The notes below the pieces were generated by a model. The model searched no databases. It saw only the letters and a list, made by a program, of their open reading frames with translations, and had not been told where the DNA came from. 64,000 nucleotides of DNA from Butyrivibrio sp. INlla16. GTDB lineage: Bacteria > Bacillota > Clostridia > Lachnospirales > Lachnospiraceae. The stretch lies in assembly GCF_900104155.1 (NCBI RefSeq), contig NZ_FMYB01000004.1, forward strand, positions 102,645-166,644, in the 5' to 3' direction. Both the position numbers and the translations under genes were made by a program. How positions within the stretch are numbered: position 1 is the first letter of the stretch; the number at the start of each line of letters is the position of its first letter. This document shows, piece after piece, positions 55,420 through 63,799 of the stretch.

Positions 55420-56067
55420 TTATGAATCCAGTTTCTTTCCGGTTACGTACATTCCGGTCTTGGACCAGGAGATATACTTCACATCTTTTGTTGTATAGCT
55501 TCCCGTATCGGTTTTTGTACCATATACATCTTCCTTCACAAGTTCCGATGATCCGGGAATCGTAAGTGTCAGGGGATAATCCACATCTCCGCCATCTATC
55601 CAGACATCCACGCTAATCGTATAGCTCGGATACATGGTTATTCTTCCCTTGAGCGTTCCATGCAATTTATCATTAACTCCGTCACTTACAAAGGTTATAT
55701 CCTTGCTTGTCTTAGCGCCGCTACCCGCTACCGATTCTGCCATAGTTTTTACAGTCTCTCCGAGCTCATCCTTGAATCCCTTTATTATTGGTTCGCCCGT
55801 TGCCGGCGTAAGCGAAGCACTAACTCCCTCTTCATATCTGTAAGTGGCATCACTCTCTATGCACTCGCGAATCAGATCCATAGCCTTGGTTGTTGCCGCA
55901 TACGCGATCTCTTCTTTCTTCTCCTCAACAGTCCTTCTCGCATTTAAAAATGCTGAATTTACGATTGCGAGCGAAATAAAAGAACAGATTATGAATACAA
56001 CGAGTGCCACCACAATGGAAGCTCCTCGGTCATTATTCTTTTTTCTAAGTAATTCCAATAATTTCAT
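55420..56067 (-). CDS. Minor pseudopilin, PilX/GspK-like
   Basis: 215 residues. The signal NDRG|ASIVVALVVFIICSF has a Gly cleavage site but Val at +5 instead of Glu. Absence of Glu+5 is the mark of GspK/PilX, which sits at the very tip of the pseudopilus. A helix to about residue 35 is followed by a helical, then beta-rich domain (YPSYTISVDVWIDGGDVDYPLTL). Its ATG overlaps the pilO stop by 4 bases. It is followed by the I-like and J-like pseudopilins, the usual K-I-J set. Confidence 0.82.
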   Translation of the reverse strand: MKLLELLRKKNNDRGASIVVALVVFIICSFISLAIVNSAFLNARRTVEEKKEEIAYAATTKAMDLIRECIESDATYRYEEGVSASLTPATGEPIIKGFKDELGETVKTMAESVAGSGAKTSKDITFVSDGVNDKLHGTLKGRITMYPSYTISVDVWIDGGDVDYPLTLTIPGSSELVKEDVYGTKTDTGSYTTKDVKYISWSKTGMYVTGKKLDS

Positions 56068-56660
56068 TCTTTAAGCGAATCCTCAGGAAGCTCCTTGTCG
56101 GGAGTTCCGTCATGCATGGTTTCATAAAATGTTCCGGTAAGCCTTACTGTCACTTCATCGTCATTTAAATTTGTTCCAAGCTGCCTTGGTGTTACCACCA
56201 TGTCATTTATTAGGCATCTGTTTTCAGATCCCTCAAGCTTCTCTATTATTTTCTCTGCAGCAGCAAAGCTGTTTACAGTAAAACTCATCTCCCACTCTCT
56301 TCTTATCAGGTCACCTTCTCTCGTAAGATTTGTAAATCTCACTGTATAATCCTGTGTCCTGTCAAGAGTGTCATGGAGGAAATCAAGTTCCTGCTTTCCT
56401 GCGTTGTAACTTGGCAGATAGCTCAGCTTAGAATTCTTATTTGCCTCGATATCCTCTGTCATGGCCTGCATACTGTCAATCTTGTTCTTTGTTGCAGCAA
56501 GCTCCGTAGTAAGTGCGTTTTGTTCCTGCTTGGAAGAAGTAATCGCATTCTCAATCGGAGTCAGGACAAACAGATAATAAGATGCTGCAATAATCACAAG
56601 AAACAACAATACCAGAAGTATCTTTTCAGTTTTCGTAAAAGCTCTATTCAGTATATTCAC
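56064..56660 (-). CDS. pilO: Type IV pilus assembly protein PilO
   Basis: 198 residues: a short cytoplasmic start (NRAFTKTEK), one transmembrane helix (about 13-33), a coiled coil (about 40-75) and a ferredoxin-like extracytoplasmic domain (about 85-180) with an acidic tail. This is the PilO layout; PilO pairs with PilN to form the alignment subcomplex that connects the membrane platform to the pilus. It follows the PilMN fusion by only 4 bases and overlaps the PilX-like gene, so stoichiometric expression is likely. Gene order supports the call more than sequence identity does. Confidence 0.83.
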   Translation of the reverse strand: MNILNRAFTKTEKILLVLLFLVIIAASYYLFVLTPIENAITSSKQEQNALTTELAATKNKIDSMQAMTEDIEANKNSKLSYLPSYNAGKQELDFLHDTLDRTQDYTVRFTNLTREGDLIRREWEMSFTVNSFAAAEKIIEKLEGSENRCLINDMVVTPRQLGTNLNDDEVTVRLTGTFYETMHDGTPDKELPEDSLKE

Positions 56661-56664
56661 TTTT

Positions 56665-58233
56665 TTATTCCTCTTCAGAAGACTCTGTTACCAAATGCAC
56701 TTTTATTTCAGCATCTACCCCTGACTCAATTTCTTCCGTCCTATCATCATCTTCGATGGTTTGGGCAGATACAACCGAACAGCTTTCAACTATTTCCTGA
56801 TCATTGATCTCCATCGTCAGCTTGCTGACAGCCTCCAGGCTCTTTGCTTTTAAGTTAATTGTCATTACACCCTTCACAAGATCCATATAGGTGACCTTCA
56901 TATTCTGGTGTCCTATAAGATCGACAAGCTGTGCCGCATCAACTCTGCTTATTCTGCTTCGCTCTTCAGCGTTCATCGTATCCCAGGTGTAATGGTAATA
57001 CTCATTTTGCAGATCTCCCGCACCATCAATAAGGGAACTTATACCGGATACCTGCTCCTGCAAGGCAGCTGCCCTGCTCCTTTCTATCAGAAGAAGGTTT
57101 ATCTTATCCAGCAATGTAAACTTAAAGACTACCGCCAGAACAAGTATTGCCGCTGCTATTACTCCAAGTATTGCCCAAATGTTTTTCTTTTTCTTTGTAC
57201 CCGCAGCCGCCAAGTTGCTATTGGTCTCTACTCCCAAAGCATCGCTTAAAAGTATTCCGACCGAGCTGTAGGTTACATTTATTGTTTTATCCTTGCTGTA
57301 CTTAGGATACAGCTCATCCATAGTCTGAACGTTTTTATCGATACGCTTTTTGAGCATCTCTACCAGCGGCTCCGTCAGAGCACCGGTACCACATATAACC
57401 GCCTCGCCAAGCCTCGATGTCATATCCGACATTTCATAGAAATTCAGTCCCTTCATGATCTCTATGGAAATATCTTTATATGCATTTACTGCGGCATCCA
57501 TCTGGTTACAATCGTTATAATTCTGCCTAAGATAAGTAAGAGCCAGGTGGGAATCGACATTCATATCATCAGCAAGTGCCTGAATTATTGCATTCTCCCC
57601 GATGTCAATCGTATGGGAGAGCTTAAATTCGCCGTTTTTAAATATCATCATTCTTATGACGCGGCGTCCAATATCCAAAAAGCACCTTTCCTTTGTGACC
57701 TCTTCCTCGTCACCCAGGGCACCCAGCATTGCTTCATATACCGAGGTCTCGGGAAGCGCCTTTACAAGCCTGAGTCCCGCCATTTTAAGTGTTTCTCTAA
57801 GGCTATTAAGAAGCTCTAAAGGAACTGCATATGCAAGAAGATCCACTTTCAGATTATCTTCATTATCCGGATTTTTTCTTTTTACATAATCGAATACGTA
57901 CTGGTTCAGCTCTCCCTTGATAAAGTCCTTAAACTCATAGGGAATGTTATAGCGCAGCTGTTCATCATCGATGCTTGGCATGGAAATCTTACGAACAAAA
58001 ATATCGTTGTCCGCAATTACATACGCAGCATTTTTGCACTTAATTCCTTTATCCTTCATCTGCTCCTTAAGGAATTCGGCAAAAAGGTTCTGTGAAAGGA
58101 TTTTATTATCCTCAACAATATTTGAGGGTATCTCTTCCCAGAAAGATTTGCGTATTATATCGCCTTTCATCAAGGTCATTGCCAGTATTCCATGTGAAAC
58201 ACTTATTCCTAATATGCCCTGATTGTTTGCCAT
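56665..58233 (-). CDS. pilM: PilM-PilN fusion protein
   Basis: 522 residues combining two pilus assembly proteins. Residues 1 to about 335 are the actin-like PilM (ILGISVSHGILAMTLMKGD, KISMPSIDDEQLRYNIPYEFKDFI, FLDIGRRVIRMMIFKNGE, IDIGENAI, AVICGTGALTEPLVEMLKKRI). A basic stretch (KKKK) then leads into a transmembrane helix (about 350-370), a coiled coil and a small ferredoxin-like domain (about 435-490), which is the PilN layout. No separate pilN gene exists in the operon. Such fusions are known in some Gram-positive pili. It lies between pilD and pilO. Confidence 0.88.
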   Translation of the reverse strand: MANNQGILGISVSHGILAMTLMKGDIIRKSFWEEIPSNIVEDNKILSQNLFAEFLKEQMKDKGIKCKNAAYVIADNDIFVRKISMPSIDDEQLRYNIPYEFKDFIKGELNQYVFDYVKRKNPDNEDNLKVDLLAYAVPLELLNSLRETLKMAGLRLVKALPETSVYEAMLGALGDEEEVTKERCFLDIGRRVIRMMIFKNGEFKLSHTIDIGENAIIQALADDMNVDSHLALTYLRQNYNDCNQMDAAVNAYKDISIEIMKGLNFYEMSDMTSRLGEAVICGTGALTEPLVEMLKKRIDKNVQTMDELYPKYSKDKTINVTYSSVGILLSDALGVETNSNLAAAGTKKKKNIWAILGVIAAAILVLAVVFKFTLLDKINLLLIERSRAAALQEQVSGISSLIDGAGDLQNEYYHYTWDTMNAEERSRISRVDAAQLVDLIGHQNMKVTYMDLVKGVMTINLKAKSLEAVSKLTMEINDQEIVESCSVVSAQTIEDDDRTEEIESGVDAEIKVHLVTESSEEE

Positions 58234-58246
58234 CAGTTCTCCCCTC

Positions 58247-59038
58247 TCATAACAGCTTAAAGTACCAGGATGTTATGGTATCTCCAATGATTAGTACTAT
58301 ATATGCCGCCATTGCTATCGAAGGTCCAAAGGGAAACTCCTTTGATGCCTCCGGAACAATTGCTTTTCTTAAAAATGCAAATATAAGTCCCAAAATGCAG
58401 GACAAAATTATTAGTTCATAGGAGCCTGCAAGGCCAAGATATAATCCAAGTAGCGCAAAGAGCTTAATATCTCCGCCTCCAAGACTGTCCTTTTTAAGGA
58501 TCCTGTCCATCACAAGGCTTATGATCAGTGTCGATGCCCCTAAGATGAAACCTGCAAGAAGCCTGAACACAATGTACTTAATACTGCATATGCCAAGTAT
58601 AAGCTCAAGTATTGAAAAGCCTATCCAGCTAATAAGTGCCGTCACAATAAGCATATCCGGAATCTCGAATGACTCCAGATCCACCATGGCGATTGAAAAC
58701 AGACAACCGACAAGGATCCATTCTTTGCAAAATAAAATCCAATCTGGACCTGTGTGCAAAAACAGTATTGCGGACAAGATCATAAACGTAAGCTCCGTAA
58801 GCGGATACCTTATCGATATCTTCTTTCCGCAATATCTGCATTTTCCTCCGCTTATTACAAAGCTAAGAACCGGTATCAGATCAAGTGCGTAAAGCTCATG
58901 CCCGCAATTCATGCAGTGGCTTCTTCCTTTTACAAAATCCTCTTTTCTTACAATTCTCATGGACATGCAATTCAAAAAGGATCCAAAAAACAATCCAAAT
59001 ACAGATATGCATACCAAGTAATATATATGCTCTGCCAA
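58247..59038 (-). CDS. pilD: Prepilin peptidase (A24, GspO/PilD)
   Basis: Cleaves the prepilin leader and N-methylates the new N-terminus. 263 residues and about seven helices: N-terminal GSFLNCMSMR, a cytoplasmic zinc loop with two CxxC pairs (HCMNCGHEL, KCRYCGKK), the first catalytic Asp in VDLESFEIPD and the second in GGGDIKLFALLG. The start is a TTG at 59038, one base after the pilC stop, supported by AGGGG 7 bases upstream; there is no better ATG before the family's conserved start region. It is the only prepilin peptidase seen in the window. Confidence 0.92.
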   Translation of the reverse strand: MAEHIYYLVCISVFGLFFGSFLNCMSMRIVRKEDFVKGRSHCMNCGHELYALDLIPVLSFVISGGKCRYCGKKISIRYPLTELTFMILSAILFLHTGPDWILFCKEWILVGCLFSIAMVDLESFEIPDMLIVTALISWIGFSILELILGICSIKYIVFRLLAGFILGASTLIISLVMDRILKKDSLGGGDIKLFALLGLYLGLAGSYELIILSCILGLIFAFLRKAIVPEASKEFPFGPSIAMAAYIVLIIGDTITSWYFKLL

Positions 59039-59039
59039 A

Positions 59040-60263
59040 TCACATCCCCTGATACATCGTAAACATTGCCATATAAATTGCTATTACTATAAATCCGGCT
59101 ACAACAGCTATGAAGATAAGCAGCGCAGGTTCAAGCATCGCTATTGCTTTTGCAACTGCCTGTTCCAGTTCGCTGTCATAGTATTTTGCAACTACGTCCA
59201 TGGTGTGTTTCATCTCACCGGTCTCTTCTCCGACACCCACCATGTCTGTTAGGATATCCGGCATAACTCCGCTATCACGCATGGAATCAACTACCGTCCG
59301 TCCTTCCTCTATTTTTCCTACCATGTTGGCTATCTCTTGCTTGTATACTTCATTGGTCATAACTCTTGAAGTAATACTTACGGACTTGGTTACAGGAAGA
59401 CCTGAGCCTATCATTGTAGCCATTGTATTTGCAAAAAGACTTGCCGCATTAAGCTCTGCTATATTCCCAAGAACAGGAAGTTTTAGCTGTATCTCCGACA
59501 TCTTCCTTGCACCGGAGGGAGTCCTTTTAAATAACAAAACGCCAATTATTATCACGGCAATAACTATTACTATCACCAAAATATACTTGCTGAAAAAGTT
59601 GGATATTCCGATAAGTGCCCTTGTTATCAACGGAAGCTCAGTATCAAGTTCCTCAAATATCGCAGTAAATGTCGGCACTACTTTTACCATAAGAATCATT
59701 ACAACCACTACAGCTACGCAAAGCACAAATAAGGGATATGCCATAGCACTTCTGACCTTTGCTCCCATCTTCGTCTGCTTGTCGAAGTGTTTGTATATAG
59801 AGTCAAAGGATCCGGCAAGGTCACCTGCCTCTTCACCGGCCCTGAGTGTTTCACAAAAGGTAGCCGGAAGCATATCTCCACCATGCTCATTAAAGGCTGC
59901 AGACAGCGCTCTTCCTGCTTCAACGTCTTCAAAGACTTTAGTAAGCATGTTTTTAAGAGACTTATTTGTAGTTTTATCCCTTATGAGCTTTACAGTCCTC
60001 GATATCGGTATTCCTGCCGAAAGAATGGTTGCAAACTGGCTGCACATCATAGTAAAGGCTTTGGGATCCAGCTTCTTTCCGCCGATATCAGCTCCCAGAA
60101 ATTCCGGCAGTTCGATACTTTTATCATGTATCTCTTTTATGGAGACTATGACATCGTACTGCTGCCTAATCTTTGCCGTAGCTTCAAGCTGATCAATTGC
60201 TTCAAGCATCCCATCAATTTTCTCACCTGAGGACGTAAGCGCCGTGTATTTATAGCTGTTCAT
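59040..60263 (-). CDS. pilC: Type IV pilus inner-membrane platform protein PilC/GspF
   Basis: 407 residues with two repeated GspF domains (about 70-190 and 270-395) and three hydrophobic helices (about 170-195, 220-245, 378-402). Conserved marks: FTMMCSQFATILSAGIPI early, FCETLRAGEEAGDLAGSFD midway and MVGVGEETGEMKHTMDVVAKYYDSE late. It is the platform that PilB and PilT act on. A short N-terminal PilC leader (YKYTALTSSGEKIDGML) is present. It follows pilT by 15 bases and its stop abuts the pilD start. Confidence 0.95.
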   Translation of the reverse strand: MNSYKYTALTSSGEKIDGMLEAIDQLEATAKIRQQYDVIVSIKEIHDKSIELPEFLGADIGGKKLDPKAFTMMCSQFATILSAGIPISRTVKLIRDKTTNKSLKNMLTKVFEDVEAGRALSAAFNEHGGDMLPATFCETLRAGEEAGDLAGSFDSIYKHFDKQTKMGAKVRSAMAYPLFVLCVAVVVVMILMVKVVPTFTAIFEELDTELPLITRALIGISNFFSKYILVIVIVIAVIIIGVLLFKRTPSGARKMSEIQLKLPVLGNIAELNAASLFANTMATMIGSGLPVTKSVSITSRVMTNEVYKQEIANMVGKIEEGRTVVDSMRDSGVMPDILTDMVGVGEETGEMKHTMDVVAKYYDSELEQAVAKAIAMLEPALLIFIAVVAGFIVIAIYMAMFTMYQGM

Positions 60264-60278
60264 GTTTCCCCTCTAACA

Positions 60279-61331
60279 CTAATTCATGTTTCTGGTAACA
60301 AAATCTTTGTTTACAGCATAATGCAATGCATTTTCCCTTGTTATAAGCCCTTTTCTTACGAGCATTATGATTGACTGATCCATGGTCTGACCTCCAAGCT
60401 CGGCGCTCGTAGCAACCGCATTTGCTATCTGAGGAGTATTGCCTGTTCTTATAAGATTTCTGATGGCATCGGTTACTATCATGTACTCGGAAGCAAGGGC
60501 TCTTCCACCGCCCTTTTTCTGAATAAGCTGCTGCGTAAGAACAGCCTGCAGTACCATTGACAGCTGAAGCCTTATCTGCTGCTGCGCAGCCTCCGGGAAT
60601 ACCTGCACCATACGGTCTATGGAATCGGCAGCACTTCCTGTATGAAGCGTTCCGAACACAAGATGGCCTGTCTCTGCAGCTGTTATAGCTGTTTCTATCG
60701 TATCCCTGTCACGCATCTCACCTATGAGGATTACGTTGGGATCCTCTCGAAGGGATGCTCTAAGGCCCATTGCAAAACTCTGTGTATCTTTACCGACTTC
60801 TCTTTGATTTATCGCACACAGATCGGGCTTATACATGTACTCCACCGGGTCTTCCAGCGTGACAATATGTCTTCTGTAATGATGGTTGATATTATCCAGT
60901 ATTGCAGCAAGTGTCGTTGACTTACCGGAACCTGTTTCACCGGTTACAAGTACTATTCCCTTATGGAGCTTGGGAAGATCCAGAACTGCCAGTGGAAGTC
61001 CCAGCGTTGAAAGCTCAGGAATATGTTCCGAAAGGATTCTGAGTGCAAGAGAAGGTACTCCCTGCTGCTTAAAAAGATGTATTCTGCATCTGTTATCTGC
61101 GAAGGTATCAGCAGCATCAAGCTCACCTGTTGTCATCAGTTCCTCGAAGGCTTCTTCCGATCCTGCAAGCCTTTTTGCCAGACTCAGACATTCTTCCTTA
61201 GTGACCGGCATATCTGCCATATTTTCGAGGTCTCCGCCTACTCTGTATTTCGGAGGAAGGCCGCAAATAACATGTATATCGGATGCTCCGTCAGCTTTTG
61301 CCTTTGTTACCAGTTCTTCAATCGTCATCAT
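60279..61331 (-). CDS. pilT: Type IV pilus retraction ATPase PilT
   Basis: 350 residues. Walker A TGETGSGKSTT, an Asp box DPVEY, Walker B VILIGEMRDRDTIETAI, the GHLVFGTLHT His box, and the PilT-specific AIRNLIRTG segment, which distinguishes retraction ATPases from PilB. N-terminal PAS-like domain begins DGASDIHVICGLPPKYR. I set the start at 61331, 9 bases after GAGGT; codons at 61346 (TTG) and 61337 (ATG) overlap the ribosome site. Its presence predicts retractable, twitching-type pili, not a secretion-only pseudopilus. Confidence 0.95.
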   Translation of the reverse strand: MMTIEELVTKAKADGASDIHVICGLPPKYRVGGDLENMADMPVTKEECLSLAKRLAGSEEAFEELMTTGELDAADTFADNRCRIHLFKQQGVPSLALRILSEHIPELSTLGLPLAVLDLPKLHKGIVLVTGETGSGKSTTLAAILDNINHHYRRHIVTLEDPVEYMYKPDLCAINQREVGKDTQSFAMGLRASLREDPNVILIGEMRDRDTIETAITAAETGHLVFGTLHTGSAADSIDRMVQVFPEAAQQQIRLQLSMVLQAVLTQQLIQKKGGGRALASEYMIVTDAIRNLIRTGNTPQIANAVATSAELGGQTMDQSIIMLVRKGLITRENALHYAVNKDFVTRNMN

Positions 61332-61342
61332 AGGCATGTACC

Positions 61343-63061
61343 TCAATCATTTTCATTAACTACACGCATTACTTCGTAGGTGGTTGTCACTCCGTCAATA
61401 ACCAGTCTGGCTCCGGCTTCCCTCAGAGATACGAAACCTGTACCCTCCTTTTTTAGCGCCTTTTCAATCTCGCCTCTTCCGGCTTTTGAATAGATGAGTT
61501 CTCTTACTTCCGGAGTTATCATCATGATCTCGAAAACGCCGATTCGTCCTGAGTAACCTGTATTGAAGCAGTGCTGGCAACCCCTTCCGAATTTAAACTT
61601 GGTGCCGGGCTCGATTTTCACGCCAAGCTTCTCTATCTCTTCCTGTTGAGGGTCGTATTCCTCTGCACAATACGGACAAACACGCCTTACCAGTCTCTGC
61701 GAAATAACGCCTCTTAAGGTTGCTGAGATCAGATAGGGCTCTATGCCGATATCCTCAAGTCTGTCAATTGCGCCAATCGCATCATTGGTATGAATTGTAC
61801 TCATAACGAAACGTCCGGTGAGCGCTGCCCTCAAGGCTATCTCCGCTGTCTCTCCGTCACGTATCTCACCTACGGATACTATATCCGGATCCTGACGAAG
61901 GATTGCTCTAAGACCGTTTGCAAAGCTCATATTTGTCTTCGCATTAACCTGTACCTGGTTTAATCCTTCAAGGTTATACTCGATAGGATCCTCCAGTGTT
62001 ACCAGATTGACATCTCTGGTATTCAGCTCGTTTAACATCGCGTACATGGTCGTAGTTTTACCTGATCCTGTAGGTCCTACGAGAAGTAATACACCATTTC
62101 TGTAATGGATGAGCTTTTCGTATTTTTCCGTATCTTCCGGGCTCAGTCCCAGCATTTCTCTATCAATTTCAGTGTTGGATTTATCAAGAAGACGGCAAAC
62201 TATCTTTTCACCCCACGCAATCGGAAGCGTGGATACACGCATATCAATGCTTTTGCCAAGAACGCTGACTGCGAATCTGCCATCCTGAGGAATTCTTTTT
62301 TCTGCGACGTCCATTCCGGACATGGTTTTAATACGGGCGATAACCGATACGGTTACGTCCTTCGGCACTTTGAGAATATCCCTTAGTATGCCATCAATAC
62401 GCATACGGACATCCATATGTTGTTCTCTGGGTTCTAAGTGAATATCTGACGCGCGCTCAGCTACAGCACGCTCAATGATCGAATTGACCAGACGGATGAC
62501 AGGCGCACCTTCCCCATCACCACTGATTGCATTAGATGTTATTACGAAATCAAAATTGGAGAGTGATGTTTCTGTCTCCTTATCCTGGATTCCAAGCTCT
62601 TTCTTATAATCGGCAATCGCCTGCTTGGCGTTCTCATTGCCGTACAGGGTATTGATCGCTCTCTCAACCGCTTCATTGGTCGCAATAAGCGGCACAATCT
62701 TAAGATTGGTTGCTTTTCGCACGTCATCAAGAGCATAGTAATTCAAGGGGTCATCCATTGCTACAAAGAGTGTGTCCCCCTGTCTTTGGACCGGAACAAG
62801 GTGGTTCTGCTTAGCTGTGTTTCTAAGCACAAGCTTCGCCATCTCCTGCGGAATGTTTACTGTTCCCAGGTCTATATAGTCTACTTCGAGCTGAACCGCA
62901 AGTGTCTTTGCGATATTGTCCGGAGTAACTATTTTGTTGTTCATTAATACTTCACCGAGCTTCTCGTGTGTCTGCTTCTGGATATCCAAAGCATACTGAA
63001 GCTCTTTTTCAGTAATCAGACCTCGCTCAATAAGCAGGTCACCTATTCTCTTCTTTGGCAT
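61343..63061 (-). CDS. pilB: Type IV pilus assembly ATPase PilB/GspE
   Basis: 572 residues. An N-terminal MshEN domain (RIGDLLIERGLITEKELQYAL; PilB N-terminal domains of this type can bind c-di-GMP), Walker A GPTGSGKTTT, Asp box DPIEY, Walker B DPDIVSVGEIRDGETAEIALRAALTG, STIHTND His box and a tetracysteine zinc finger (CPYCAEEYDPQ and CQHCFNTG). It powers pilus extension. The ATG at 63061 has AGGAGG 5 bases upstream; a longer frame 9 codons earlier has none. It is the second long gene of the operon, after the pilin-like protein. Confidence 0.96.
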   Translation of the reverse strand: MPKKRIGDLLIERGLITEKELQYALDIQKQTHEKLGEVLMNNKIVTPDNIAKTLAVQLEVDYIDLGTVNIPQEMAKLVLRNTAKQNHLVPVQRQGDTLFVAMDDPLNYYALDDVRKATNLKIVPLIATNEAVERAINTLYGNENAKQAIADYKKELGIQDKETETSLSNFDFVITSNAISGDGEGAPVIRLVNSIIERAVAERASDIHLEPREQHMDVRMRIDGILRDILKVPKDVTVSVIARIKTMSGMDVAEKRIPQDGRFAVSVLGKSIDMRVSTLPIAWGEKIVCRLLDKSNTEIDREMLGLSPEDTEKYEKLIHYRNGVLLLVGPTGSGKTTTMYAMLNELNTRDVNLVTLEDPIEYNLEGLNQVQVNAKTNMSFANGLRAILRQDPDIVSVGEIRDGETAEIALRAALTGRFVMSTIHTNDAIGAIDRLEDIGIEPYLISATLRGVISQRLVRRVCPYCAEEYDPQQEEIEKLGVKIEPGTKFKFGRGCQHCFNTGYSGRIGVFEIMMITPEVRELIYSKAGRGEIEKALKKEGTGFVSLREAGARLVIDGVTTTYEVMRVVNEND

Positions 63062-63094
63062 ATCCCCCTCCTGGTATAACCAAATCAAAAAGTG

Positions 63095-63460
63095 TTAAGG
63101 CGCAACCCATTTAGAAGAGATACTATGATCTTTTCCAAATTTTATTTGAAGATATTTCCCCAGGTTTTCTTTAGAATTACCATAGGGTTCAATCGTCAGC
63201 TTAGCTTGTGCAGGTTCTATGAACTTTTTCGTATCAATATCAAATATCGCCACAGTGTCCGTAAGAGAATCATCCTGAAGATAATTGATCAGCGCTTCTC
63301 TCTCCGCAGAGACAACTATTGTATCATCCATATTCCTCTTGGTTTCTTCAGCCTTAATGCGAACGATCCTAATAGCAATTATCGTGATAAGCACCAGTGC
63401 AATAAGTGCAAAAAGTGCTACTGTACGCGCTATTCCTTTGCTATCTTTGATCCTATTCAT
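63095..63460 (-). CDS. Small pilin-like membrane protein
   Basis: 121 residues from the ATG at 63460 (AGGA 8 bases upstream; two other ATGs a few codons earlier are too close to it). The N-terminus NRIKDSKG|IARTVALFALIALVLITIIAI resembles a prepilin: basic leader, Gly, hydrophobic helix, then a charged helix (RIKAEETKRNMDDTIV). However, the Glu expected at +5 is Val. The C-terminal half is a short mixed domain (TVAIFDIDTKKFIEPAQ). It may be a pseudopilin like GspK, or a simple bitopic protein. It lies 33 bases upstream of pilB on the same strand. Confidence 0.7.
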   Translation of the reverse strand: MNRIKDSKGIARTVALFALIALVLITIIAIRIVRIKAEETKRNMDDTIVVSAEREALINYLQDDSLTDTVAIFDIDTKKFIEPAQAKLTIEPYGNSKENLGKYLQIKFGKDHSISSKWVAP

Positions 63461-63569
63461 AAGCATCGTCCTGTGTATGATACAAAGCGACAAATTGAAT
63501 ATATTCCGTATATATTATATCACTTTTTCATTAACTATAAAAATATATCTTGTATAAAGCAAATCTTTA

Positions 63570-63665
63570 TTATTTATGATTTATTTCAAACCAGGCAGGC
63601 TCAATCTTATCAAACATATTTGCATACTGAATATGCTGATATTTCTTAATAAGCGGGTTATCCAT
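63570..63665 (-). CDS. Possible 31-residue small protein leading the pilus operon
   Basis: A minus-strand frame with a very strong ribosome site: GGGAGG at about 63683-63688 and CGGAGG 2 bases before the ATG. It encodes a soluble, amphipathic 31-residue peptide (starts MDNPLIKKYQHIQYANMFDK, ends EINHK). A TATAAT-like box lies 40 bases upstream. The same frame stays open 13 codons before the ATG, so a longer form is possible. It precedes the pilin-like gene by about 110 bases. Unrecognised; could be a leader peptide or a small regulator. Confidence 0.45.
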   Translation of the reverse strand: MDNPLIKKYQHIQYANMFDKIEPAWFEINHK

Positions 63666-63703
63666 AACCTCCGCAACACCTCCCGAGTTCAGAAGTTGAA
63701 TAG

Positions 63704-63732
63704 ATTATAAATCATCCGCAAGCCCTTGTGGC
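63704..63732 (-). promoter_or_regulatory. Possible promoter of the pilus operon
   Basis: Perfect TATAAT (complement of 63704-63709) with a poor -35 (GCCACA, complement of 63727-63732) at 17 bases. A TTGACA exists further upstream but at 37 bases, too far. No c-di-GMP riboswitch pattern was seen between here and pilB. Activator dependence would fit the weak -35. Confidence 0.4.
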
Positions 63733-63747
63733 ATGCGGTATTTTTTT
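63716..63747 (+). terminator. Intrinsic terminator on the plus strand
   Basis: CCGCA (63716-63720) with TGCGG (63734-63738), and GCC (63722-63724) with GGC (63730-63732), one A-A mismatch, CTTGT loop, followed by TA and seven T (63741-63747). No plus-strand gene lies upstream, so it may shield the shikimate kinase-like gene from antisense transcription or act as an attenuator. Confidence 0.7.
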
Positions 63748-63770
63748 GTCAATATTTTGTATTTTATGTA

Positions 63771-63799
63771 TAGTGTAATCTAATGGAATATGCTATAAT
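63771..63799 (+). promoter_or_regulatory. Extended -10 promoter of the kinase-like gene
   Basis: TGCTATAAT (63791-63799) is a perfect extended -10; the -35 region (TAGTGT, 63771-63776) is poor, as is usual for extended -10 promoters. The start codon is 22 bases downstream. Confidence 0.6.

Noticed and set aside
63704..63755. TTGACA with TATAAT as a strong pilus promoter
   Set aside because: The two boxes are 37 bases apart and separated by a hairpin, so they cannot form one promoter.
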